DNA from: Cryptomeria japonica
Taxonomy: Eukaryota; Streptophyta; Pinopsida; Cupressales; Cupressaceae
Assembly (NCBI RefSeq): GCF_030272615.1
Contig: NC_081415.1
Coordinates: 192,727,695 to 192,791,694, forward strand
Direction: 5' to 3'
Length of the DNA stretch: 64,000 bases
The stretch's first letter is position 1. Each line of letters starts with the position of its first letter. A program made the position numbers and the translations under genes. Positions 12,111 to 22,798 of the stretch are shown here, piece after piece. Under the pieces are notes generated by a model, which saw only the letters and a list, made by a program, of their open reading frames with translations, was not told where the DNA came from and ran no database searches.

Positions 12111-13733
12111 TGGGATACATCAACAATTCATTGAAATGTGAGTTTTTTTAATTTTTGAAGAATTATCGTTATTCAAAAAATTAAAATACTAAAATTCAAA
12201 AGGAAATTAGTACTTACCTTTTTAGACAATTTTTTATTGACTATTCTACCTATCAAATGTAAATTGTTTGCAATACTTTAAAATCAATAATGTAACCATT
12301 TGATTGTTGCTAATATATAATTTTGTGTGCAGGGATCGATTTTTATGTAGGATGGTTTCATGGTATATTTGTCTTATTGAAGGCATGTTTTTGTTGATGG
12401 CCTCACTTAAAATATTATCTTATATGGGTCAACTGTATGTGCTAAATTGAGACTATATGTAATTTATGTTTTTGCAATTTTTAAATCCGCTGCACATGTT
12501 TTTATCAAGGAACTACATGGAACCAAAAAATCTTATATTGCTATGAAGAAAAGGAAGGACACATTTCAAATTTAAGCTATTAGATTTCAACAATCCATTA
12601 TAATATGTACATTTATTGCTTCTCGATGCGATTATCTATTCAAGTTTTTTATCATAACATTTCGAGTCACACTCTGTGATTCATCATCAAGATGAAAAAA
12701 TGCAAAAATGCAAATGTTTACGAAACATTTGATGTACCACCAACAATCTAATTCTAGACAAACATTGAATCTTTTTAAAAACATGAAAATATGAAATATT
12801 TTCCTTAATTAAAAAAGATTCAAGGTGTTTCCAAAATTACACATTCATCGATCTCTATTGCTTATTGTCTTACTATCCTATTCAATGTCTTTTTCTCTAA
12901 AAAGTATAGATTTTTTTTATTGTAACACTACAATTGTCAATGAATTTCTAATGTATGGACATTATTTCTTTATATATAATTATTAAGATACTGAAAAATA
13001 ATTATGCGTCAATATTAAAAAAAACAATCTGATTCCGTCCTTCCAGTTAAAAAAATCATCTCAATGTCTATCAGTGCAAATACAGCAGCCATCTTCTTTG
13101 TATGGTGGCAAAAGAATGGTATTAGAAATACATCAATCAATTTTATAACTTCAAAACTTCTGTTAGTCCGCGATTTGATAACTTCCCTATAAAGGCATGC
13201 TTCCTGTGAGCGCTTAAAAGTCGAATGGGACTATTCATTTTGGCAAAGAGATAAAGTAATTGAAATTGATTGTGTTTGATCTTTGGCTTAAAGATGAATT
13301 CAAAAGTCAATGATGAGCTAATTTGCAACAAGTTGACATGAGTGCACTCTTGAGATTATGTTGAACAAGTCTTCATGTGAATTAATGGCTATCCCATTAA
13401 TTAAGGTTTCATTTTGCCTTTTATTTTTGATTAATTAATGTTATTTATTGTAGAAAACAACTAATATTTAAATTTTTTGTGATAAAATAAATAGTATTCA
13501 ATATTCATATTTACATATGCACCACTAGATGATCAAATATCAACTACATAGGTTTTATCCAAGTTGAAGCTCTAGCACAACCCTACATAAAGTTTATATA
13601 ATTGAGATAAGCTTCAAATTCCTATTGCATCATGCAAGGCTTTCAAATTATATATTTGTACTTTGTTCTATAAATATCAATTTACACGTATGTATCTTAT
13701 GGGTCCACTTGGCTAAAATGAGTTCTTGCAGGT
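12111..13733. other. AT-rich spacer with one Penelope-tail relic
   Basis: No gene is visible. Low-complexity A/T runs dominate. The only recognisable element is the Penelope-type tail fragment at 12637-12700. The 62-codon ORF at 13143-13331 has no family features. Confidence 0.55.
12637..12700 (-). repeat. Penelope-like tail fragment (hammerhead-like motif)
   Basis: The minus strand carries TTGATGA, a GAATCAC...GTGACTC stem and GAAAT. This is a diverged copy of the motif in the 26176-26397 palindrome and at 48531-48610, which lies downstream of a Penelope coding region. No protein-coding remnant is next to it. Confidence 0.6.
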
Positions 13734-14668
13734 AACACCATAGGAAATTCAAATGAAATTGTTGAATGGTGCAAAAATCATTTCAGTGCTCATGACAAAA
13801 CATACTGTAATAAACTTTATTTTTTGGAAGTTAAAGATATTGATCGATCCTATCCTTATAATTGCCAAACAATTGATGGTATTAAAAGTTTGCATCAAGT
13901 CATGACTATAGGACTTAGCAAACCTCTTGTTATTCAAGTAAGAGAAAAATCATGATTTTATGTTGATTGCATTGAAAACAACACAAATATTATACAATGT
14001 CATAACATTATAGATAGATATTATTCACAATGAGAAATAAAACAATTAGTCATGATGCATCCTTATGAAGATTGTGATATTGTAGATATTCATGATCCTC
14101 TATATTCAGTTGATTACGAACGTGTTTCTAACTTAGTTGTTATAGGTACACTTGCATTTTATTTAAATACAAATTTTTCATTTTATTTGGTTTATTTAAA
14201 TTTAAATTAAATTTGAATTGTACATGTATAGCATTAAATTGATAAAATTGTTTGTAAGTTTTGGTTTACATTTGAGTGATATTTTTGCCATGGTTGCGGA
14301 TCCTCACAATATAGAAGGTGTAGACTATTATATACTAAGATGCACAAAACCAAAATGCAAATTGTCAAAATCAGTGGAAGATGATGACGGGAAATAATAT
14401 CCCATTGGATCAGTGGTTGTTGAAGGTACATATCATCAACAAACAAATATAGATCAAAATGGTGTTACATTTGTTGATTACATGCTACGCCAAAAGTTTT
14501 GCATTACGATCACTTAGTTATAGTGACAAGATTACATTTGAAGACTTTACCAAAAACAGGGCATGGCACCCAAAAGTGGAGGTTGCCTATTGAAGAACAT
14601 TAAAGGTTATAAGAGATAATAAAAGATAGAGAGGATCCAGGTTATATGTACCATGAGCTCACTTAAAA
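13734..14668 (+). pseudogene. decayed gene of unknown family, probably two exons
   Basis: From 13734 one plus-strand frame gives about 130 codons of protein-like composition with only two TGA stops (near 13953 and 14031): GNSNEIVEWCKNHFSAHDK at the start and YEDCDIVDIHDPLYSVDYE near the end. A possible donor (GTACAC, about 14145) is followed by AT-rich sequence, then a second coding stretch from about 14285 (VADPHNIEGVDYYILRCT..., ...GSVVVEGTYHQQTNIDQNG...) with one TAA and one frameshift, ending near 14668. I do not recognise the family. The exon-like break with AT-rich filler suggests a gene copy and not a processed transcript. Function unknown. Confidence 0.5.
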
Positions 14669-14705
14669 GCTATTAGTACAAGTGAGCTCATATTTTTTTA
14701 GACCA

Positions 14706-14728
14706 TATATATATATATATATATATAT
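14706..14728. repeat. (AT)n microsatellite
   Basis: Pure AT dinucleotide run just upstream of the LTR element that starts at 14787. Confidence 0.9.
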
Positions 14729-14781
14729 ACATGAGTTTGTATGGATTATTAAGTTATTTAAATTTAATTGAATATTATTTT

Positions 14782-14786
14782 CTATA
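14782..14786. other. target-site duplication, left copy (ctata)
   Basis: Identical to 25984-25988 on the other side of the element, as made by an integrase with a 5-bp stagger. Confidence 0.9.
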
Positions 14787-16331
14787 TGTAGCGTAGAAAT
14801 TAGGAATCATCACAAGATAAGTAGATCAATCAAAACGCAAGACATGATAACTAAATCAAAGAAATACTCATTGCAATGAACCTAATTCTAAAGCACATTC
14901 AATGAAGGTATGAAAATGAAGCATTCAAAAGAAAACATTATGCAAACCAGATTCAAGATTGAATACTCCTTCCATGCGGCTCCATTGTTGTTCTTTCCTC
15001 TTCAATGGGTTTGTGGATCTCACCTACAAGTGCTCACACAATTGAAAGCAAAAAGCTCAAGAGTACTAGAACTAAAATTTGATAGTTTGACAGCAATTCG
15101 GATTTCAAGAAGTAATTGAAGGGGTTTTGAAGAAGGGATTTGATTGAAAAAAACATCCAATTTATAGAGAAATTGGATAAATGACAAGATTGGCATGATG
15201 CAATTCAAATGGAAATTGCAAATCAATATGACAAATTATGACAAATTATGCACTTTCCATGCATAATTTGATTGATTGACAATTTGATGACAAATTATGA
15301 CACATTCTATGTCAAAATTGATTGATTGTCAATTATGACAATTTATGACAAATTGAAATGTCATTCCCATAGAATTAGGAGATGAAATTAGGAGGAAAAG
15401 GAATTAGAAATTTGAAAATTAGGAAATTGAAATTGATGACAAATTAGGCATTAGAATTAGTGAATTAATTAATAATTTTTCATTTATTAATCAATTCACA
15501 AAGAGGAATAATTAGCCAATTAAATAAAGATTTAATTGTAACTTAGGATTAATAAATAATTTAGTAACCCTAGAAGAAGAAATGACAAATTAGGTTAAAT
15601 GAATAAATCATAAAACCCTAGAAGACGAATTAGAAATGCGAAAATGACAATTAGGTCTTGATTAAAGATAATTAATGTCGATCATAATTTTGAATTGATA
15701 AATGACCAATGCGACAAAATGATTGAGAAAATGCGCCAATTGACGAGGAACAATGACAAATTGATCCAAATTGACATAATCGAGACAAACAATGATCGAT
15801 AGTGAAATGATCACAAAATGACAAGATTGATAATGACCACGATCAATGACAAATTGATCGCAAGATGACAAGATCGAACATGACAATGATCGATGACAAA
15901 TCGATCGTAAAACGACAAGATTGAAGGATTGATGATAAATCGACAAGATTGATAAACCGATCGCCAACTGATAAGATTGAAAACAGGACAAAACCCTAAT
16001 TAGGATTGACGATGTCCAAAATGATAAGATTGATAGGAGGACAAAACCCTAATTAGGATTGACGATGTCCAAAATGATGACAAATGAATACGCACATTGA
16101 TGCGACAGGGTAAAATCGATCAAAATCATGACTGAATATTGTTGTCGACAAGACCAAATTCAAGGATGAGATGATTGAAGAATATAGAAGAATGACTCGA
16201 TGTTCGCAAATGATAAAGACCAAGTGCGTGACATAGGAGAAATGTTAATGCGATGCAAAAACCTAAAATGAGGCAATGCGCAAATGTTAAAGTATGACCT
16301 TGCAAGCGTTGACCATTTTTGGGTGTCTACA
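14787..16331 (-). repeat. 3' LTR of the 11.2-kb element (1545 bp)
   Basis: Minus strand: TGTAGACACCC...CTACGCTACA. It contains short direct repeats of tgacaaattatg near 15220-15360 and a 53-bp tandem duplication near 15980-16080, both shared with the other LTR except where that LTR has its deletion. ORFs in it are duplicated in both LTRs and have no protein features. Confidence 0.93.
15983..16078. repeat. 53-bp tandem duplication inside the LTR
   Basis: The unit aggacaaaaccctaattagg... occurs about 1.8 times. The same structure is in the other LTR near 25636-25730, so it predates this insertion. Confidence 0.85.
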
Positions 16332-16348
16332 TTTTGCCCCTCTTTGAG
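16332..16348 (-). promoter_or_regulatory. polypurine tract
   Basis: The minus strand reads AAAGAGGGGCAAAA directly before the LTR start TGTAGACACCC. It would prime plus-strand DNA synthesis. Confidence 0.85.
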
Positions 16349-17170
16349 ACAATGCGATTTTAAGCGTTGTTTCAAAGAACAATAACGAAATGCCCCAGAC
16401 AATAATAATGACATATGAAAATGCCCCAGACAATAACAATGACATATGCATGCCCCCTCGAGGAATTGGCCGGAAACATGCAGAAAAGAGGCCAATTGAT
16501 CGATAAAAATGACAGGATCGAACGGACTGACAAGCGGAGATCGGATGCATGACAGACAAGCAATGTAAGGTGCACAACACCGCGGCCAACATAAGATGGA
16601 GAGGACACACGTCCATCTATGCAATGACAAAGAGCTATAAATGAGACCAAGAGGGTGAAAATGACTCATTTGCACTAGCTAAAGAGGAGGATTTGTTGCG
16701 CTGGACAAGGACACTTGCAGACAGATGGTGAACATTCCAATGGCAGATCACCTTGGGGAACATGTACGTACATTTAGACGACCGGAGGACGCAGGAGCAG
16801 CTGTATGTATCTCGAAAACCCATGTGTTGAATTTCATGAATTTTGATGGCTTACGGGACATTGCGGGGCCCACAGAGGATACCAAAATGAACTCCTGCGC
16901 TTGTGTGGTCTAAACCTGCGCTTGTGTAAGGAGTTCTGCGCTTGTGTAGGAATACACAAGCGCAATTCATCTAACACAGGCGCAAGTTTCTCCAACACAG
17001 GCGCAAGTTGTCATAAAAACCCTAGTTTTGACTTGAAATTGCATGCAAATGACCTGACAGGGGGTGGGAAGGATAGGATAGGGTAATGTGGATGAAAAAC
17101 ACCCTGATTTGATCATGAAAATGAAGACATGCAACCCGTAGGAACAAACCCTAAAACTGTCAAAATGATG
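16349..17170. other. 3' untranslated interior with a palindromic repeat cluster
   Basis: No coding region is supported; overlapping minus-strand ORFs at 16160-16675 occupy several frames without family features. A cluster of TGCGCTTGTGT words in both orientations lies at 16890-17010. Confidence 0.6.
16890..17010. repeat. TGCGCTTGTGT direct and inverted repeat cluster
   Basis: Three direct copies of TGCGCTTGTGT (near 16895, 16917 and 16937) are followed by one exact inverse, ACACAAGCGCA (16954), and two near-inverse copies ACACAGGCGCAAGTT (16975 and 16994). The arms could pair into alternative hairpins. Confidence 0.85.
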
Positions 17171-17178
17171 CCCCGATT

Positions 17179-17685
17179 GTGATGCAGAGTCGACAATATC
17201 CATTGATCGCACGGGAGAATCGACCGGACTGTTTCATGCTACGACATAGACTCAGGAGCACAGAGAGAGACACATTAGCTGGACTGGGATTGTATTACAT
17301 CACATATATGCCTGAGATTAGGGCAAACACAGGATTGCTTACCGCATTGGCAGAGCGATGGCATTAAGAGACTTCCTCATTCCATTTGGTGACTGGTGAG
17401 GCGACAGTGACTCTAGAGGATGTATGGCGCATCCTCTGCATTCCGATACATGGGGAGATGATAGAGTACGACCCAGTGACAGGGAGAGACGCGTTATGCA
17501 GACTGTTTGAGTGTGACGCAGAGGATCTAGACATTGTCGAGAGGGAGATTCACTGGGAGACGATGGCAGCCGAGTATGAGCAGCGATGTGTGGTGAGGAC
17601 GATGAGACCACGACAGCCAGGACCAGGAGGGACATCATCTGCGAGACATGGCAGGGATGAGGAGGACAGAGGGAGCACCCAGTGA
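17179..17685 (+). pseudogene. plant mobile domain (PMD/MAIN-like) fragment, antisense in the element
   Basis: One plus-strand frame interrupted by a single TAA at 17365. Residues such as LLTALAERWH and ETSSFHLVTGEATVTLEDVWRIL are the hallmark start of the plant mobile domain (aminotransferase-like, PF10536), found in MAIN/MAIL1 proteins and in several plant transposons. Only the first 150 or so residues are present, ending in a G/R-rich tail. It lies opposite to the retroelement's sense strand, so it would not be translated from element RNA; it is most simply a captured fragment. Family assignment is from memory of the motif, with no search. Confidence 0.72.
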
Positions 17686-17689
17686 CAGA

Positions 17690-19990
17690 GGCACGTGCTC
17701 CATATGACAGACAGTGGACATCATGTAGTTTGCCATTATGTAGTCAACCTGCGGGCCATACTTAGGACAAACAGTCCGATTTTGTACTCCGACATTATGA
17801 TGATATGTGATATGATAGGCATCGATATGATGGATGCAATATGTTATGACTGATGTTATTTTTCATGAATGGATGACTTATGCATTGTGTATGGACATGT
17901 ATGGATGTATTTTTATGTATTTTTGATGCATTTATAATATGAAATGTATAAAATGCGTGATGTAATATGTAATGGAATGCAAATGTACTAACCAAATGTA
18001 TGCAGGACACAATATGGTTTTGGATATCGGAGCACTAGACCGAACTGACTATCCGACCGGACGGAAGAAGTGTTAGTAAGAAGAAATAAGACAGAGGACA
18101 ATTAGAGATGATGAAAATTTGCTTTCAGTAATGCACTTTGTAGGTGAGAACCTTTATTTTTATTTAGCAAAATGGATGCGTAGCATCATGGCATTGAAGG
18201 CCAGAGCTGAAATGCAACCCGATTTGCAAAAGACAGACACATCACAGACAAACGACAATCATAATCAAAAAAGAAAAGGATCATGAGCCATCCCGGTTAC
18301 TCTAAATCAGTTAGTGACATCATCGAGCAACATAGGGACATGATCGAAGCCAAAGATAAATCAATAAAAAGATAAGACTCACAAATTCAAGCAAATCAAA
18401 CAAACATCTTGATCTTCATTGTCAAAAGTTGAACGTGCTGATAGGACGATCATGCTGTCTGGTTTCAGGATATGCGGTACCCCGTCTAAGACAAGACACA
18501 GTCTGGTTTCGAGTATACCACACCCTGTATAAGACCCATGATAATGTGACAAGGACAAATGATTTTTAATGCAGATATTCGATTGATAAGACAATTTGGA
18601 TCAGTTTGAATGCTTGGTTTGAGTTGAAAAAGTTCATCTGGTAATGCGTGATTTCATTAAAGCACAATGTTTGATTGCGAGTCGTTGGATGTATACTCAG
18701 TGAGCTGTCAATGCACAAAGGGAATACTTTATTGCAAAAATGCATGTTTTTGGTTTTTGGAGTTTTACAATTTTTTTGTGTTCATTTTTTCAGGACTTTA
18801 TTTGACTTTTTATGAATTTTTTTCAGGACATTATTTGATTTTTATGGATTTTTTCAGGACTTTATTCGATTTTTAAGACTTTTTTTAGGACATTATTTGA
18901 TTTTTTTGAATTTTTTCAGGACATTATTCGATTTTTATGACTTTCTTCAGGACATTTTTTGATTTTTAAACTTTTTTTCAAATTTTTGCCCCCAGTGTCT
19001 AGCAAGGCAAGGAATATGATAGGTGAATAAATAGGCTTGCTGAAATGATGGTGGATAGAGGGAAGACAAAGGCCTTTTATTATGGAGACAATATGGATGC
19101 AATTTTCAAGGGCTATTGCGTGATGGGACAAGAGACTGGATATGACAATGTAAATCAGTGACAGGGCATGAGGGACATATCAAGAGGTTTTTGAAACCAT
19201 GTTTAAATTTTTGCGTCCTTATGTCAGATCAAGATCAAGGAATGAAACAGAGTGTATGGATAGCGATAAGATATGGATAGGATAAGCAAGACCAAGAATG
19301 GATAAGGGACATGGACTGAAGGTCAGGATAGGCTAAGGGATAGTGGCAGAAAGTTGCAATAAGACAGGGAATATGGATGAAAGGTTGTAATAAGCAAATG
19401 GATAAATGACCAAAAGCTATGATAGACTAAAAGCTGCAAACAAGATGCATGATGCTCATGATGATCGTCAGCCTTGTCAAGATCAAAAGTGGAAAGGGAA
19501 ACTGGACATGAGGGACAACAGGATATGAAGGGTAATGACAAGGGTTCGATAGGATAATGGAACAATGAAGGACAAAAGGATATGAAGGAGTATGACATGG
19601 GTTTGATAGGATAATGGAACAATTAAGGACAAAAGGATATGATAGGAGGAAACCTGTCCCCAAGTGTGGTGTGCAAGAAGTTCATAGATTACACATGACG
19701 CCTGTTTGCCAGGTTTTCATCATGGTACTTGCCCAAGGCGCCTGTTTGCCAGGTTTTCACCAGTGGACGAATTATTTTTTCTTGACTTTTTTCTTCTTTT
19801 TCTTTTGTCTTTTTTTTTTTTTTGTATTTTTGACTTTTTCAATAGAAGACGGACACATGATAGGGGATGGAAGAAGGACTCAAGCATCTTTTTGTTTGGA
19901 TAGTAGCCTTGAAAAGAATGGACCATGACCTTTAAAAGTATGCTCAAAGACGTTGGTAGGATAAAGACATGGAAAATGAGATGAAACTAA
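17690..19990. other. non-coding interior rich in gaca words and tandem repeats
   Basis: No supported coding sequence. Contains the 31-bp repeat at 18770-18990, near-duplicate stretches around 19500-19650, a short duplication of cgcctgtttgccaggttttc at 19700-19760 and a T-rich tract near 19780-19835. Confidence 0.6.
18770..18990. repeat. degenerate ~31-bp tandem repeat
   Basis: About seven units of caggacattatttgattttt plus a T-rich spacer, diverged by single-base changes and small indels. Confidence 0.85.
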
Positions 19991-19999
19991 GGCAAGGAT

Positions 20000-22798
20000 T
20001 TATGTAAAGGATTGGACCAAAGGGATCGAAGGATGGAAAATATGCATTGGATAATAGGTAGGGTATTGGAAGAATTGGGCTTCAGTGGATGGAAATGAAG
20101 GCAAGATCGACATTGGCACACACCTTGAGGAGTGATGGACTAATGGAGGAAAAATGGATCTCAGATTGTGAGATTTGGATGGAGGAATGGATAGTGATTT
20201 TGGGACATAAGGGCCCAAAACGGATGAAGAATGTGATGGAGGAATAGACTTGGAAAGTTTAGATGGGAGAACAACAATTTTGGATGCCAAGTTGGATGTT
20301 TCTTTTTGTGCTTCAAGGAGCTTCTTGGGGATCCACATGGTTTTTGATTTTTCATGCTTTTGTGGTTCCTTGGAGTGCATTGCTTGCACAAGGGATTTAG
20401 GAACCCATATATATTTTGACTTTGCTTTATTTTTCTCAGTGGGCCTTTGTGGCCTTTTGTATTTTTCTTTTTCTTTATAAATCATATTGTTCTTTGTTTT
20501 GACATGTCGATTAGATTGGACATGTTGATCCTTGAATACATGTGGATTTTTAGACTTATGACTTTTATACTTGGCATCCAAGTTGCTTGGAAGAGGGAAT
20601 GAATGTCGATGTGGATGGGAATGATATGGAGGTATGTGGGATGGATGGAAGGTTATCCAAGATGTGTGCCTTTGTTGATGTTGCATAGGAGATGGAGGGA
20701 TATAGGGACCTAGAATGGATGGAAGCGATGATGGGGAAGGTGGACATTTGGATTTTGACTTTGAAGGGATACCAATGCCTTGAGTGATTTTATTGAGGCC
20801 ATGACCCTTAATATTTTCTTTGACATGAAGGGATTCTTTCTTATGAAGGTCTACCCCTTGGCCTTTATCAATATTTTGACTAATAGGATACTCTTTTCTT
20901 TCGGAAGAAGACGCAAGTCCATTATGAGGTGGATATGATATGAGAGAAACAATGAGATCTTGAAGTGGATCGGATTGCACCAAAGTGGAAGAACCCATTA
21001 TGCATGTCGAGGGTTCATGAACATCTTGCACTGACATGTTAGAATCATGATGGGTATCAGGATCATGAGAGGGACTAAGATTGTGTAGTGGACATGGTTC
21101 AATGACAGGCTCTTCAAGAGATGGAATGGGAGAAATAATGGGATCACTAAAAGAAATGTGATCTTGGAGTGTATATGGAGCATTAGGACAAGGAGATGGA
21201 GGAACAAGTGGATCTTGTGGAGGATCTGAAGGAATGATAGGATCTTGTGTTGGAAATGAATTTGGAAGGATACTTTGATCTTGACAAGGAGGAAGATCAT
21301 TGGATTCCTCTTTAAAGGTGCTTTGCTCTTGACTTTTAATGGGATCATCGGAAAGGATGGAAGGGATATCTTGATCTTGCTCGGGGAATGGAGTGTCTAT
21401 AGGACTTTGAATAGGATGGACAAGAATAGGGGAATCATCGTGAGTGTTTGGGAAGATGGAGTCCTGGTCAACAATTGGATGGGATGATAAGGTTTTGGGA
21501 TCTTGATCTTGATCTTCTTTAGGACTCATTTCTTCATGTTCTAAATTATCCTCTTGACATGAGGTTGGACTTTGGATATGCATGGAGGATTCTGACAAGG
21601 AATCAATGCTTTGGCATGAAGGGGATGCACTTTGAACATTTGCGATGGATTCTGGCAAGGAATCAATGCTTGAACATGAGGAAGAGGGACTTCGAATGGG
21701 GTCCTCTAAAACAGGTAATGGCAATAAAGTGCATGGTGGCATTGGGTCTTGTATTTCTGAAACATGACAAGGATGTGCATCATGAATTGGATTATCTTGG
21801 CAATCAATTATGGATAGCTCTTGGGTAATTGCATCCTTGGATGTATTGTTTGATGAGGACAATATAGAAGGTTCTTGTGAAACTTCTAAAGGTGTAGGGA
21901 TAGATGCCACTGGAGAGTCAATTTGTTTGTGGGGGGATGAGGCATTGCTAGACATAGGTGTATTATTTTGATCTTCCTCAAAGAACTCACTTGGTAGTTT
22001 CCTTAAGAGCATTGCAATAAAGCCACCTTTCTTTCGAGGTTTTGACATAATTGTATCTGGAATTTGAACTTGTTTTTGGTTTGATGTCATGTTTTGATAT
22101 TGGATTTGGTTTAATTGTTTTGACATGTTTGAAACTTGGCTTGGTGCATGTTGCAAGTTTTGTTTTTGAATGTTTGGTGGCAGTTGTTGACATTGATATG
22201 TTGATTGAACTTGTTGATATTCCACCATTGGTTGAACCATTTGTTGACATTGTATAGTGGGTTGGACATATTGTTGAAATTGGACCATTGGTTGTGTTGG
22301 TTGCATATGTTGGACCATTGGTTGTGATGGTTGAAAATCTGATTGATAGAAAACACCTTGTTCTCGTTGTGGAGGCACATAATGTTGAAATTGATGTTGT
22401 CTCTTTTCTTGAAATTGTTTCATCATCTCTATTTGCGAGAGGAGAGCTGGTATGTCTGATCGTTCAAGAAGAGATCTTACATCAATTGGCTCAAGCTTTA
22501 GATTTTGACCTGGAAATTTTCGAAACATTTTGGACATTTGTGATCTATTCTTCGCCATGTTTTTCACTCTTTGTTCCAATATCTCATTTTCTTGAGCTAG
22601 CTTCTCCTCTAGTTTGTGTATTTGGACATTTAAATCATCATGATAAGTTTGACTGATATTGCCTTGTTGTTGGGTTGGATAGAATTGTGATTGCCTTGGA
22701 TTAAAATTTGACTGCATTGTCGGTTGATATGTCAAACTTTGTTGCATCATTGGTGCTTGGAACCTTGTTTCAATAGACATGTCACTATGCAAATGCAA
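20000..22798 (-). CDS. 932-residue Q/P/S-rich protein of unknown function, element-borne
   Basis: An uninterrupted sense ORF in the young LTR element. Regions in order: Q-rich N-terminus; a short coiled coil (about 53-90, LEEKLAQENEILEQRV); a possibly folded patch (about 95-135, EPIDVRSLLERSDIPALLSQ); a Q/M/P-rich stretch (about 150-260); a basic-hydrophobic patch (KPRKKGGFIAMLLRKLPSEFF); a long acidic S/P/D-rich region (about 300-620); a K-rich region with a repeated motif SKYIWVPKSL / SKTMWIPKKL; and a repeated LGPYIP / LGPYVP. No gag zinc knuckle, protease, RT or integrase motif. An alternative start is the Met seven codons in (MSIETRF). It may be a scaffold or RNA-binding protein, but this is a guess. 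Because the element is young, the open frame alone does not prove selection. Confidence 0.7.
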   Translation of the reverse strand: MHLHSDMSIETRFQAPMMQQSLTYQPTMQSNFNPRQSQFYPTQQQGNISQTYHDDLNVQIHKLEEKLAQENEILEQRVKNMAKNRSQMSKMFRKFPGQNLKLEPIDVRSLLERSDIPALLSQIEMMKQFQEKRQHQFQHYVPPQREQGVFYQSDFQPSQPMVQHMQPTQPMVQFQQYVQPTIQCQQMVQPMVEYQQVQSTYQCQQLPPNIQKQNLQHAPSQVSNMSKQLNQIQYQNMTSNQKQVQIPDTIMSKPRKKGGFIAMLLRKLPSEFFEEDQNNTPMSSNASSPHKQIDSPVASIPTPLEVSQEPSILSSSNNTSKDAITQELSIIDCQDNPIHDAHPCHVSEIQDPMPPCTLLPLPVLEDPIRSPSSSCSSIDSLPESIANVQSASPSCQSIDSLSESSMHIQSPTSCQEDNLEHEEMSPKEDQDQDPKTLSSHPIVDQDSIFPNTHDDSPILVHPIQSPIDTPFPEQDQDIPSILSDDPIKSQEQSTFKEESNDLPPCQDQSILPNSFPTQDPIIPSDPPQDPLVPPSPCPNAPYTLQDHISFSDPIISPIPSLEEPVIEPCPLHNLSPSHDPDTHHDSNMSVQDVHEPSTCIMGSSTLVQSDPLQDLIVSLISYPPHNGLASSSERKEYPISQNIDKGQGVDLHKKESLHVKENIKGHGLNKITQGIGIPSKSKSKCPPSPSSLPSILGPYIPPSPMQHQQRHTSWITFHPSHIPPYHSHPHRHSFPLPSNLDAKYKSHKSKNPHVFKDQHVQSNRHVKTKNNMIYKEKEKYKRPQRPTEKNKAKSKYIWVPKSLVQAMHSKEPQKHEKSKTMWIPKKLLEAQKETSNLASKIVVLPSKLSKSIPPSHSSSVLGPYVPKSLSIPPSKSHNLRSIFPPLVHHSSRCVPMSILPSFPSTEAQFFQYPTYYPMHIFHPSIPLVQSFT

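Noticed and set aside
14910-15226. Small ORFs inside the LTR, repeated at 24713-25029
   Set aside because: Identity is explained by LTR duplication; both strands are open, and there is no family motif.
16160-16675. 171-codon minus-strand ORF in the young element
   Set aside because: Other minus-strand frames are open across the same stretch, it spans the PPT and LTR border, and it shows no family features.
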